Below, in pieces: positions 11,923 to 24,437 of a DNA stretch of 64,000 nt. Under the pieces are notes generated by a model, which was given only the letters and a program-made list of their open reading frames with translations, was not told where the DNA came from and ran no database searches. The stretch covers positions 248,001 through 312,000 of the forward strand of contig JAZGUH010000087.1 of the NCBI GenBank assembly GCA_037893225.1. The letters are read 5' to 3'. Made by a program: the position numbers and the translations under genes. Each line of letters starts with the position of its first letter. Position 1 is the stretch's first letter. This DNA is from Hippasteria phrygiana (taxonomy: Eukaryota; Echinodermata; Asteroidea; Valvatida; Goniasteridae).

Positions 11923-13776
11923 TTGTGGAGAAAATTCAAACCTCGCAATGTTAATTTTCTTTCCGGCCAACATCTGTGTACATATTACCGTCTATTTATT
12001 GCTCCATGCATGTCAAATTCCCTGGGGTATGGACTTGCTTTATTCATTCATAATTGCATGAAATATCAACCAAATGCAGTATTTTTGACATGTATGGATA
12101 GCTTAGATCTGGCGCTACATGTTGCAATTATCGGCGGCTTCTTAGAGTTAACACTTGTGGAGAAAATTCAAACCTCGCAATGTTTATTTTCTTTCCGGCC
12201 AACATCTGTGTACATGTTACCGTCTATTTATTGCTCCATGCCTGTCAAATTCCCTGGGGTATGGACTTGCTTTACTCATTCATAATTGCATGAAATATCA
12301 ACCAAATGCAGTAATTTTGACATGTATGTATAGCTTAGATCTGGCGCTACATGTTGCAATCATCGGCGGCTTCCCAGAGTTAAAACTTGTGGAGAAAATT
12401 CAAACCTCGCAATGTTTATTTTCTTCCGGCCAACATCTGTGTGCATATTACCGTCTATTTATTGCTCCATGCATGTCAAATTCCCTGGGGTATGGACTTG
12501 CTTTACTCATTCATAATTGCATGAAATATCAACCAAATACAGTAATTTTGACATGTATGGATAGCTTAGATCTGGCGCTACATGTTGCAATTATCGGCGG
12601 CTTCTTAGAGTTAACACTTGTGGAGAAAATTCAAACCTCGCAATGTTTATTTTCTTTCCGGCCAACATCTGTGTACATGTTACCGTCTATGTATTGCTCC
12701 ATGCATGTCAAATTCCCTGGGGTATGGACTTGCTTTACTCATTCATAATTGCATGAAATATCAACCAAATTCAGTAATTTTGACATGTATGGATAGCTTA
12801 GATCTGGCGCTACATGTTGCAATTATCGGCGGCTTCTTAGAGTTAAAACGTGTGGAGAAAATTCAAACCTCGCAATGTTAATTTTCTTTCCGGCCAACAT
12901 CTGTGTACATATTACCGTCTATTTATTGCTCCATGCATGTCAAATTCCCTGGGGTATGGACTTGCTTTATTCATTCATAATTGCATGAAATATCAACCAA
13001 ATGCAGTATTTTTGACATGTATGGATAGCTTAGATCTGGCGCTACATGTTGCAATTATCGGCGGCTTCTTAGAGTTAACACTTGTGGAGAAAATTCAAAC
13101 CTCGCAATGTTTATTTTCTTTCCGGCCAACATCTGTGTACATGTTACCGTCTATTTATTGCTCCATGCCTGTCAAATTCCCTGGGGTATGGACTTGCTTT
13201 ACTCATTCATAATTGCATGAAATATCAACCAAATGCAGTAATTTTGACATGTATGTATAGCTTAGATCTGGCGCTACATGTTGCAATCATCGGCGGCTTC
13301 CCAGAGTTAAAACTTGTGGAGAAAATTCAAACCTCGCAATGTTTATTTTCTTTCCGGCCAACATCTGTGTGCATATTACCGTCTATTTATTGCTCCATGC
13401 ATGTCAAATTCCCTGGGGTATGGACTTGCTTTACTCATTCATAATTGCATGAAATATCAACCAAATTCAGTAATTTTGACATGTATGGATAGCTTAGATC
13501 TGGCGCTACATGTTGCAATTATCGGCGGCTTCTTAGAGTTAAAACTTGTGGAGAAAATGCAAACCTCGCAATGTTTATTTTCTTTCCGGCCAACATCTGT
13601 GTGCATATTACCTTCTATTTATTGCTCCATGCCTGTCAAATTCCCTGGGGTATGACTTGCTTTTCTCATTCATAATTGCATGAAATATCAACCAAATTCA
13701 GTAATTTTGACATGTATGGATAGCTTAGATCTGGCGCTACATGTTGCAATCATCGGCGGCTTCCCAGAGTTAAAAC
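11923..13776 (+). repeat. 6-mer copy 3 with two extra monomers (8-mer), 1854 bp
   Basis: Monomers start at 11923, 12155, 12387, 12618, 12850, 13082, 13314 and 13546. The first five repeat the 6-mer, including aaaacgtgtgg near 12850. The chimeric sixth monomer is absent and is replaced by three ordinary copies, the last being 231 bp with ctggggtatgac. The tandem 6-mer series therefore stops here. Private changes are tctatgtatt near 12690 and gagaaaatgc near 13559. Confidence 0.82.
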
Positions 13777-15631
13777 TTGTGGAGAAAATTCAAACCTCGC
13801 AATGTTAATTTTCTTTCCGGCCAACATCTGTGTACATATTACCGTCTATTTATTGCTCCATGCATGTCAAATTCCCTGGGGTATGGACTTGCTTTATTCA
13901 TTCATAATTGCATGAAATATCAACCAAATGCAGTATTTTTGACATGTATGGATAGCTTAGATCTGGCGCTACATGTTGCAATTATCGGCGGCTTCTTAGA
14001 GTTAACACTTGTGGAGAAAATTCAAACCTCGCAATGTTTATTTTCTTTCCGGCCAACATCTGTGTACATGTTACCGTCTATTTATTGCTCCATGCCTGTC
14101 AAATTCCCTGGGGTATGGACTTGCTTTACTCATTCATAATTGCATGAAATATCAACCAAATGCAGTAATTTTGACATGTATGTATAGCTTAGATCTGGCG
14201 CTACATGTTGCAATCATCGGCGGCTTCCCAGAGTTAAAACTTGTGGAGAAAATTCAAACCTCGCAATGTTTATTTTCTTCCGGCCAACATCTGTGTGCAT
14301 ATTACCGTCTATTTATTGCTCCATGCATGTCAAATTCCCTGGGGTATGGACTTGCTTTACTCATTCATAATTGCATGAAATATCAACCAAATACAGTAAT
14401 TTTGACATGTATGGATAGCTTAGATCTGGCGCTACATGTTGCAATTATCGGCGGCTTCTTAGAGTTAACACTTGTGGAGAAAATTCAAACCTCGCAATGT
14501 TTATTTTCTTTCCGGCCAACATCTGTGTACATGTTACCGTCTATTTATTGCTCCATGCATGTCAAATTCCCTGGGGTATGGACTTGCTTTACTCATTCAT
14601 AATTGCATGAAATATCAACCAAATTCAGTAATTTTGACATGTATGGATAGCTTAGATCTGGCGCTACATGTTGCAATTATCGGCGGCTTCTTAGAGTTAA
14701 AACTTGTGGAGAAAATTCAAACCTCGCAATGTTAATTTTCTTTCCGGCCAACATCTGTGTACATATTACCGTCTATTTATTGCTCCATGCATGTCAAATT
14801 CCCTGGGGTATGGACTTGCTTTATTCATTCATAATTGCATGAAATATCAACCAAATGCAGTATTTTTGACATGTATGGATAGCTTAGATCTGGCGCTACA
14901 TGTTGCAATTATCGGCGGCTTCTTAGAGTTAACACTTGTGGAGAAAATTCAAACCTCGCAATGTTTATTTTCTTTCCGGCCAACATCTGTGTACATGTTA
15001 CCGTCTATTTATTGCTCCATGCCTGTCAAATTCCCTGGGGTATGGACTTGCTTTACTCATTCATAATTGCATGAAATATCAACCAAATGCAGTAATTTTG
15101 ACATGTATGTATAGCTTAGATCTGGCGCTACATGTTGCAATCATCGGCGGCTTCCCAGAGTTAAAACTTGTGGAGAAAATTCAAACCTCGCAATGTTTAT
15201 TTTCTTTCCGGCCAACATCTGTGTGCATATTACCGTCTATTTATTGCTCCATGCATGTCAAATTCCCTGGGGTATGGACTTGCTTTACTCATTCATAATT
15301 GCATGAAATATCAACCAAATTCAGTAATTTTGACATGTATGTATAGCTTAGATCTGGCGCTACATGTTGCAATTATCGGCGGCTTCTTAGAGTTAAAACT
15401 TGTGGAGAAAATTCAAACCTCGCAATGTTTATTTTCTTTCCGGCCAACATCTGTGTGCATATTACCTTCTATTTATTGCTCCATGCCTGTCAAATTCGCC
15501 AGGGTATGGACTTTCTTTACTCATTCATAATTGCATGAAATATCAACCAAATGCAGTAATTTTGACATGTATGTATAGCTTAGATCTGGCGCTACATGTT
15601 GCAATCATCGGCGGCTTCCCAGAGTTAAAAC
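13777..15631 (+). repeat. Eight-monomer transition block, 1855 bp
   Basis: Monomers start at 13777, 14009, 14241, 14472, 14704, 14936, 15168 and 15400. Copy 14241 carries ttcttccgg, the last seen before Domain D. Copy 15400 carries both ttcgccaggg (near 15498) and ggactttctt, which become regular HOR markers on separate monomers in Domain B. This block is the boundary between A and B. Confidence 0.75.
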
Positions 15632-18411
15632 TTGTGGAGAAAATTCAAACCTCGCAATGTTTATTTTCTTTCCGGCCAACATCTGTGTACATGTTACCGT
15701 CTATTTATTGCTCCATGCATGTCAAATTCCCTGGGGTATGGACTTGCTTTACTCATTCATAATTGCATGAAATATCCACCAAATTCAGTAATTTTGACAT
15801 GTATGGATAGCTTAGATCTGGCGCTACATGTTGCAATTATCGGCGGCTTCTTAGAGTTAAAACTTGTGGAGAAAATTCAAACCTCGCAATGTTTATTTTC
15901 TTTCCGGCCAACATCTGTGTGCATATTACCTTCTATTTATTGCTCCATGCCTGTCAAATTCCCTGGGGTATGACTTGCTTTTCTCATTCATAATTGCATG
16001 AAATATCAACCAAATTCAGTAATTTTGACATGTATGGATAGCTTAGATCTGGCGCTACATGTTGCAATCATCGGCGGCTTCCCAGAGTTAAAACTTGTGG
16101 AGAAAATTCAAACCTCGCAATGTTAATTTTCTTTCCGGCCAACATCTGTGTACATATTACCGTCTATTTATTGCTCCATGCATGTCAAATTCCCTGGGGT
16201 ATGGACTTGCTTTATTCATTCATAATTGCATGAAATATCAACCAAATGCAGTATTTTTGACATGTATGGATAGCTTAGATCTGGCGCTACATGTTGCAAT
16301 TATCGGCGGCTTCTTAGAGTTAACACTTGTGGAGAAAATTCAAACCTCGCAATGTTTATTTTCTTTCCGGCCAACATCTGTGTACATGTTACCGTCTATT
16401 TATTGCTCCATGCCTGTCAAATTCCCTGGGGTATGGACTTGCTTTACTCATTCATAATTGCATGAAATATCAACCAAATGCAGTAATTTTGACATGTATG
16501 TATAGCTTAGATCTGGCGCTACATGTTGCAATCATCGGCGGCTTCCCAGAGTTAAAACTTGTGGAGAAAATTCAAACCTCGCAATGTTTATTTTCTCTCC
16601 GGCCAACATCTGTGTACATGTTACCGTCTATTTATTGCTCCATGCATGTCAAATTCCCTGGGGTATGGACTTGCTTTACTCATTCATAATTGCATGAAAT
16701 ATCAACCAAATTCAGTAATTTTGACATGTATGGATAGCTTAGATCTGGCGCTACATGTTGCAATTATCGGCGGCTTCTTAGAGTTAAAACTTGTGGAGAA
16801 AATTCAAACCTCGCAATGTTAATTTTCTTTCCGGCCAACATCTGTGTACATATTACCGTCTATTTATTGCTCCATGCATGTCAAATTCCCTGGGGTATGG
16901 ACTTGCTTTATTCATTCATAATTGCATGAAATATCAACCAAATGCAGTATTGTTGACATGTATGGATAGCTTAGATCTGGCGCTACATGTTGCAATTATC
17001 GGCGGCTTCTTAGAGTTAACACTTGTGGAGAAAATTCAAACCTCGCAATGTTTATTTTCTTTCCGGCCAACATCTGTGTACATGTTACCGTCTATTTATT
17101 GCTCCATGCCTGTCAAATTCCCTGGGGTATGGACTTGCTTTACTCATTCATAATTGCATAAAATATCAACCAAATGCAGTAATTTTGACATGTATGTATA
17201 GCTTAGATCTGGCGCTACATGTTGCAATTATCGGCGGCTTCTTAGAGTTAAAACTTGTGGAGAAAATTCAAACCTCGCAATGTTTATTTTCTTTCCGGCC
17301 AACATCTGTGTGCATATTACCTTCTATTTATTGCTCCATGCCTGTCAAATTCCCCAGGGTATGACTTGCTTTACTCATTCATAATTGCATGAAATATCAA
17401 CCAAATTCAGTAATTTTGACATGTATGGATAGCTTAGATCTGGCGCTACATGTTGCAATCATCGGCGGCTTCCCAGAGTTAAAACTTGTGGAGAAAATTC
17501 AAACCTCGCAATGTTAATTTTCTTTCCGGCCAACATCTGTGTGCATATTACCGTCTATTTATTGCTCCATGCATGTCAAATTCCCTGGGGTATGGACTTG
17601 CTTTATTCATTCATAATTGCATGAAATATCAACCAAATTCAGTAATTTTGACATGTATGTATAGCTTAGATCTGGCGCTACATGTTGCAATTATCGGCGG
17701 CTTCTTAGAGTTAAAACTTGTGGAGAAAATTCAAACCTCGCAATGTTTATTTTCTTTCCGGCCAACATCTGTGTGCATATTACCTTCTATTTATTGCTCC
17801 ATGCCTGTCAAATTCCCCAGGGTATGACTTGCTTTACTCATTCATAATTGCATGAAATATCAACCAAATTCAGTAATTTTGACATGTATGGATAGCTTAG
17901 ATCTGGCGCTACATGTTGCAATCATCGGCGGCTTCCCAGAGTTAAAACTTGTGGAGAAAATTCAAACCTCGCAATGTTTATTTTCTTTCTGGCCAACATC
18001 TGTGTGCATATTACCTTCTATTTATTGCTCCATGCCTGTCAAATTCGCCAGGGTATGACTTGCTTTACTCATTCATAATTGCATGAAATATCAACCAAAT
18101 TCAGTAATTTTGACATGTATGGATAGCTTAGATCTGGCGCTACATGTTGCAATCATCGGCGGCTTCCCAGAGTTAAAACTTGTGGAGAAAATTCAAACCT
18201 CGCAATGTTAATTTTCTTTCCGGCCAACATCTGTGTACATGTTACCGTCTATTTATTGCTCCATGCCTGTCAAATTCCCTGGGGTATGGACTTTCTTTAC
18301 TCATTCATAATTGCATGAAATATCAACCAAATGCAGTAATTTTGACATGTATGTATAGCTTAGATCTGGCGCTACATGTTGCAATCATCGACGGCTTCCC
18401 AGAGTTAAAAC
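15632..18411 (+). repeat. 12-mer variant of the Domain B repeat, 2780 bp
   Basis: Monomers start at 15632, 15864, 16095, 16327, 16559, 16791, 17023, 17255, 17486, 17718, 17949 and 18180. It has B markers: ccacc at the start, tattgttgac near 16953, gcataaaat near 17159, and atcgacggc near 18391. It lacks the gcatagatct monomer of the 13-mer. Copy 17949 carries a private-looking ttctggcc (t at 17990) shared only with 27493. Copy 16559 has ttctctccgg. Confidence 0.85.
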
Positions 18412-21400
18412 TTGTGGAGAAAATTCAAACCTCGCAATGTTTATTTTCTTTCCGGCCAACATCTGTGTACATGTTACCGTCTATTTATTGCTCCATGCAT
18501 GTCAAATTCCCTGGGGTATGGACTTGCTTTACTCATTCATAATTGCATGAAATATCCACCAAATTCAGTAATTTTGACATGTATGGATAGCTTAGATCTG
18601 GCGCTACATGTTGCAATTATCGGCGGCTTCTTAGAGTTAAAACTTGTGGAGAAAATTCAAACCTCGCAATGTTTATTTTCTTTCCGGCCAACATCTGTGT
18701 GCATATTACCTTCTATTTATTGCTCCATGCCTGTCAAATTCCCTGGGGTATGACTTGCTTTTCTCATTCATAATTGCATGAAATATCAACCAAATTCAGT
18801 AATTTTGACATGTATGGATAGCTTAGATCTGGCGCTACATGTTGCAATCATCGGCGGCTTCCCAGAGTTAAAACTTGTGGAGAAAATTCAAACCTCGCAA
18901 TGTTAATTTTCTTTCCGGCCAACATCTGTGTACATATTACCGTCTATTTATTGCTCCATGCATGTCAAATTCCCTGGGGTATGGACTTGCTTTATTCATT
19001 CATAATTGCATGAAATATCAACCAAATGCAGTATTTTTGACATGTATGGATAGCTTAGATCTGGCGCTACATGTTGCAATTATCGGCGGGTTCTTAGAGT
19101 TAACACTTGTGGAGAAAATTCAAACCTCGCAATGTTTATTTTCTTTCCGGCCAACATCTGTGTACATGTTACCGTCTATTTATTGCTCCATGCCTGTCAA
19201 ATTCCCTGGGGTATGGACTTGCTTTACTCATTCATAATTGCATGAAATATCAACCAAATGCAGTAATTTTGACATGTATGTATAGCTTAGATCTGGCGCT
19301 ACATGTTGCAATCATCGGCGGCTTCCCAGAGTTAAAACTTGTGGAGAAAATTCAAACCTCGCAATGTTTATTTTCTTTCCGGCCAACATCTGTGTACATG
19401 TTACCGTCTATTTATTGCTCCATGCATGTCAAATTCCCTGGGGTATGGACTTGCTTTACTCATTCATAATTGCATGAAATATCAACCAAATTCAGTAATT
19501 TTGACATGTATGGATAGCTTAGATCTGGCGCTACATGTTGCAATTATCGGCGGCTTCTTAGAGTTAAAACTTGTGGAGAAAATTCAAACCTCGCAATGTT
19601 AATTTTCTTTCCGGCCAACATCTGTGTACATATTACCGTCTATTTATTGCTCCATGCATGTCAAATTCCCTGGGGTATGGACTTGCTTTATTCATTCATA
19701 ATTGCATGAAATATCAACCAAATGCAGTATTGTTGACATGTATGGATAGCTTAGATCTGGCGCTACATGTTGCAATTATCGGCGGCTTCTTAGAGTTAAC
19801 ACTTGTGGAGAAAATTCAAACCTCGCAATGTTTATTTTCTTTCCGGCCAACATCTGTGTACATGTTACCGTCTATTTATTGCTCCATGCCTGTCAAATTC
19901 CCTGGGGTATGGACTTGCTTTACTCATTCATAATTGCATAAAATATCAACCAAATGCAGTAATTTTGACATGTATGTATAGCTTAGATCTGGCGCTACAT
20001 GTTGCAATCATCGGCGGCTTCCCAGAGTTAAAACTTGTGGAGAAAATTCAAACCTCGCAATGTTTATTTTCTTTCCGGCCAACATCTGTGTGCATATTAC
20101 CGTCTATTTATTGCTCCATGCATGTCAAATTCCCTGGGGTATGGACTTGCTTTACTCATTCATAATTGCATGAAATATCAACCAAATTCAGTAATTTTGA
20201 CATGTATGTATAGCTTAGATCTGGCGCTACATGTTGCAATTATCGGCGGCTTCTTAGAGTTAAAACTTGTGGAGAAAATTCAAACCTCGCAATGTTTATT
20301 TTCTTTCCGGCCAACATCTGTGTGCATATTACCTTCTATTTATTGCTCCATGCCTGTCAAATTCCCCAGGGTATGACTTGCTTTACTCATTCATAATTGC
20401 ATGAAATATCAACCAAATTCAGTAATTTTGACATGTATGGATAGCTTAGATCTGGCGCTACATGTTGCAATCATCGGCGGCTTCCCAGAGTTAAAACTTG
20501 TGGAGAAAATTCAAACCTCGCAATGTTAATTTTCTTTCCGGCCAACATCTGTGTACCTATTACCGTCTATTTATTGCTCCATGCATGTCAAATTCCCTGG
20601 GGTATGGACTTGCTTTATTCATTCATAATTGCATGAAATATCAACCAAATGCAGTATTTTTGACATGTATGGATAGCATAGATCTGGCGCTACATGTTGC
20701 AATTATCGGCGGCTTCTTAGAGTTAACACTTGTGGAGAAAATTCAAACCTCGCAATGTTTATTTTCTTTCCGGCCAACATCTGTGTACATGTTACCGTCT
20801 ATTTATTGCTCCATGCCTGTCAAATTCCCTGGGGTATGGACTTGCTTTACTCATTCATAATAGCATGAAATATCAACCAAATGCAGTAATTTTGACATGT
20901 ATGTATAGCTTTGATCTGGCGCTACATGTTGCAATCATCGGCGGCTTCCCAGAGTTAAAACTTGTGGAGAAAATTCAAACCTCGCAATGTTTATTTTCTT
21001 TCCGGCCAACATCTGTGTGCATATTACCGTCTATGTATTGCTCCATGCCTGTCAAATTCGCCAGGGTATGACTTGCTTTACTCATTCATAATTGCATGAA
21101 ATATCAACCAAATTCAGTAATTTTGACATGTATGGATAGCTTAGATCTGGCGCTACATGTTGCAATCATCGGCGGCTTCCCAGAGTTAAAACTTGTGGAG
21201 AAAATTCAAACCTCGCAATGTTAATTTTCTTTCCGGCCAACATCTGTGTACATGTTACCGTCTATTTATTGCTCCATGCCTGTCAAATTCCCTGGGGTAT
21301 GGACTTTCTTTACTCATTCATAATTGCATGAAATATCAACCAAATGCAGTAATTTTGACATGTATGTATAGCTTAGATCTGGCGCTACATGTTGCAATCA

Positions 21401-21424
21401 TCGACGGCTTCCCAGAGTTAAAAC
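18412..21424 (+). repeat. 13-mer higher-order repeat, 3013 bp, reference copy
   Basis: Monomers start at 18412, 18644, 18875, 19107, 19339, 19571, 19803, 20035, 20267, 20498, 20730, 20962 and 21193; ten are 232 bp and three 231 bp. Type-specific marks in order: ccacc in the 1st, tattgttgac in the 6th, gcataaaat in the 7th, ccccaggg with the lost g in the 9th, gtacctatt and gcatagatct in the 10th, gctttgatct in the 11th, ctatgta with ttcgccaggg in the 12th, and ggactttctt with atcgacggc in the 13th. Private changes are cggcgggttc (g at 19090) and ataatagcatg near 20871. Confidence 0.93.
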
Positions 21425-24400
21425 TTGTGGAGAAAATTCAAACCTCGCAATGTTTATTTTCTTTCCGGCCAACATCTGTGTACATGTTACCGTCTATTTA
21501 TTGCTCCATGCATGTCAAATTCCCTGGGGTATGGACTTGCTTTACTCATTCATAATTGCATGAAATATCCACCAAATTCAGTAATTTTGACATGTATGGA
21601 TAGCTTAGATCTGGCGCTACATGTTGCAATTATCGGCGGCTTCTTAGAGTTAAAACTTGTGGAGAAAATTCAAACCTCGCAATGTTTATTTTCTTTCCGG
21701 CCAACATCTGTGTGCATATTACCTTCTATTTATTGCTCCATGCCTGTCAAATTCCCTGGGGTATGACTTGCTTTTCTCATTCATAATTGCATGAAATATC
21801 AACCAAATTCAGTAATTTTGACATGTATGGATAGCTTAGATCTGGCGCTACATGTTGCAATCATCGGCGGCTTCCCAGAGTTAAAACTTGTGGAGAAAAT
21901 TCAAACCTCGCAATGTTAATTTTCTTTCCGGCCAACATCTGTGTACATATTACCGTCTATTTATTGCTCCATGCATGTCAAATTCCCTGGGGTATGGACT
22001 TGCTTTATTCATTCATAATTGCATGAAATATCAACCAAATGCAGTATTTTTGACATGTATGGATAGCTTAGATCTGGCGCTACATGTTGCAATTATCGGC
22101 GGCTTCTTAGAGTTAACACTTGTGGAGAAAATTCAAACCTCGCAATGTTTATTTTCTTTCCGGCCAACATCTGTGTACATGTTACCGTCTATTTATTGCT
22201 CCATGCCTGTCAAATTCCCTGGGGTATGGACTTGCTTTACTCATTCATAATTGCATGAAATATCAACCAAATGCAGTAATTTTGACATGTATGTATAGCT
22301 TAGATCTGGCGCTACATGTTGCAATCATCGGCGGCTTCCCAGAGTTAAAACTTGTGGAGAAAATTCAAACCTCGCAATGTTTATTTTCTTTCCGGCCAAC
22401 ATCTGTGTACATGTTACCGTCTATTTATTGCTCCATGCATGTCAAATTCCCTGGGGTATGGACTTGCTTTACTCATTCATAATTGCATGAAATATCAACC
22501 AAATTCAGTAATTTTGACATGTATGGATAGCTTAGATCTGGCGCTACATGTTGCAATTATCGGCGGCTTCTTAGAGTTAAAACTTGTGGAGAAAATTCAA
22601 ACCTCGCAATGTTAATTTTCTTTCCGGCCAACATCTGTGTACATATTACCGTCTATTTATTGCTCCATGCATGTCAAATTCCCTGGGGTATGGACTTGCT
22701 TTATTCATTCATAATTGCATGAAATATCAACCAAATGCAGTATTGTTGACATGTATGGATAGCTTAGATCTGGCGCTACATGTTGCAATTATCGGCGGCT
22801 TCTTAGAGTTAACACTTGTGGAGAAAATTCAAACCTCGCAATGTTTATTTTCTTTCCGGCCAACATCTGTGTACATGTTACCGTCTATTTATTGCTCCAT
22901 GCCTGTCAAATTCCCTGGGGTATGGACTTGCTTTACTCATTCATAATTGCATAAAATATCAACCAAATGCAGTAATTTTGACATGTATGTATAGCTTAGA
23001 TCTGGCGCTACATGTTGCAATCATCGGCGGCTTCCCAGAGTTAAAACTTGTGGAGAAAATTCAAACCTCGCAATGTTTATTTTCTTTCCGGCCAACATCT
23101 GTGTGCATATTACCGTCTATTTATTGCTCCATGCATGTCAAATTCCCTGGGGTATGGACTTGCTTTACTCATTCATAATTGCATGAAATATCAACCAAAT
23201 TCAGTAATTTTGACATGTATGTATAGCTTAGATCTGGCGCTACATGTTGCAATTATCGGCGGCTTCTTAGAGTTAAAACTTGTGGAGAAAATTCAAACCT
23301 CGCAATGTTTATTTTCTTTCCGGCCAACATCTGTGTGCATATTACCTTCTATTTATTGCTCCATGCCTGTCAAATTCCCCAGGGTATGACTTGCTTTACT
23401 CATTCATAATTGCATGAAATATCAACCAAATTCAGTAATTTTGACATGTATGGATAGCTTAGATCTGGCGCTACATGTTGCAATCATCGGCGGCTTCCCA
23501 GAGTTAAAACTTGTGGAGAAAATTCAAACCTCGCAATGTTAATTTTCTTTCCGGCCAACATCTGTGTACCTATTACCGTCTATTTATTGCTCCATGCATG
23601 TCAAATTCCCTGGGGTATGGACTTGCTTTATTCATTCATAATTGCATGAAATATCAACCAAATGCAGTATTTTTGACATGTATGGATAGCATAGATCTGG
23701 CGCTACATGTTGCAATTATCGGCGGCTTCTTAGAGTTAACACTTGTGGAGAAAATTCAAACCTCGCAATGTTTATTTTCTTTCCGGCCAACATCTGTGTA
23801 CATGTTACCGTCTATTTATTGCTCCATGCCTGTCAAATTCCCTGGGGTATGGACTTGCTTTACTCATTCATAATTGCATGAAATATCAACCAAATGCAGT
23901 AATTTTGACATGTATGTATAGCTTTGATCTGGCGCTACATGTTGCAATCATCGGCGGCTTCCCAGAGTTAAAACTTGTGGAGAAAATTCAAACCTCGCAA
24001 TGTTTATTTTCTTTCCGGCCAACATCTGTGTGCATATTACCGTCTATGTATTGCTCCATGCCTGTCAAATTCGCCAGGGTATGACTTGCTTTACTCATTC
24101 ATAATTGCATGAAATATCAACCAAATTCAGTAATTTTGACATGTATGGATAGCTTAGATCTGGCGCTACATGTTGCAATCATCGGCGGCTTCCCAGAGTT
24201 AAAACTTGTGGAGAAAATTCAAACCTCGCAATGTTAATTTTCTTTCCGGCCAACATCTGTGTACATGTTACCGTCTATTTATTGCTCCATGCCTGTCAAA
24301 TTCCCTGGGGTATGGACTTTCTTTACTCATTCATAATTGCATGAAATATCAACCAAATGCAGTAATTTTGACATGTATGTATAGCTTAGATCTGGCGCTA

Positions 24401-24437
24401 CATGTTGCAATCATCGACGGCTTCCCAGAGTTAAAAC
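21425..24437 (+). repeat. 13-mer higher-order repeat, 3013 bp
   Basis: Same monomer order and length as the unit at 18412, with all its regular markers, for example gcatagatct at about 23688 and atcgacggc at about 21402 and 24415. It lacks the two private changes of that unit. Confidence 0.93.

Larger units (their letters stand above)
1..15631 (+). repeat. Domain A: irregular nested higher-order repeats
   Basis: From 108 to 15631 there are 67 monomers, 20 of them 231 bp. The domain starts with a seven-monomer module (108-1730), then a mixed stretch (1731-3815), then HOR units starting at 3816, 6595, 9143, 10533, 11923 and 13777. Markers here and in Domain D, but not seen in B or C, are ccgcgg (site 211 g to c) and ttcttccgg (one t lost at 38-40). 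The HOR lengths fall from 12 to 11 to 6 monomers along the domain, as expected if out-of-register crossovers trimmed an ancestral unit and the trimmed form was then copied. Confidence 0.85.
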
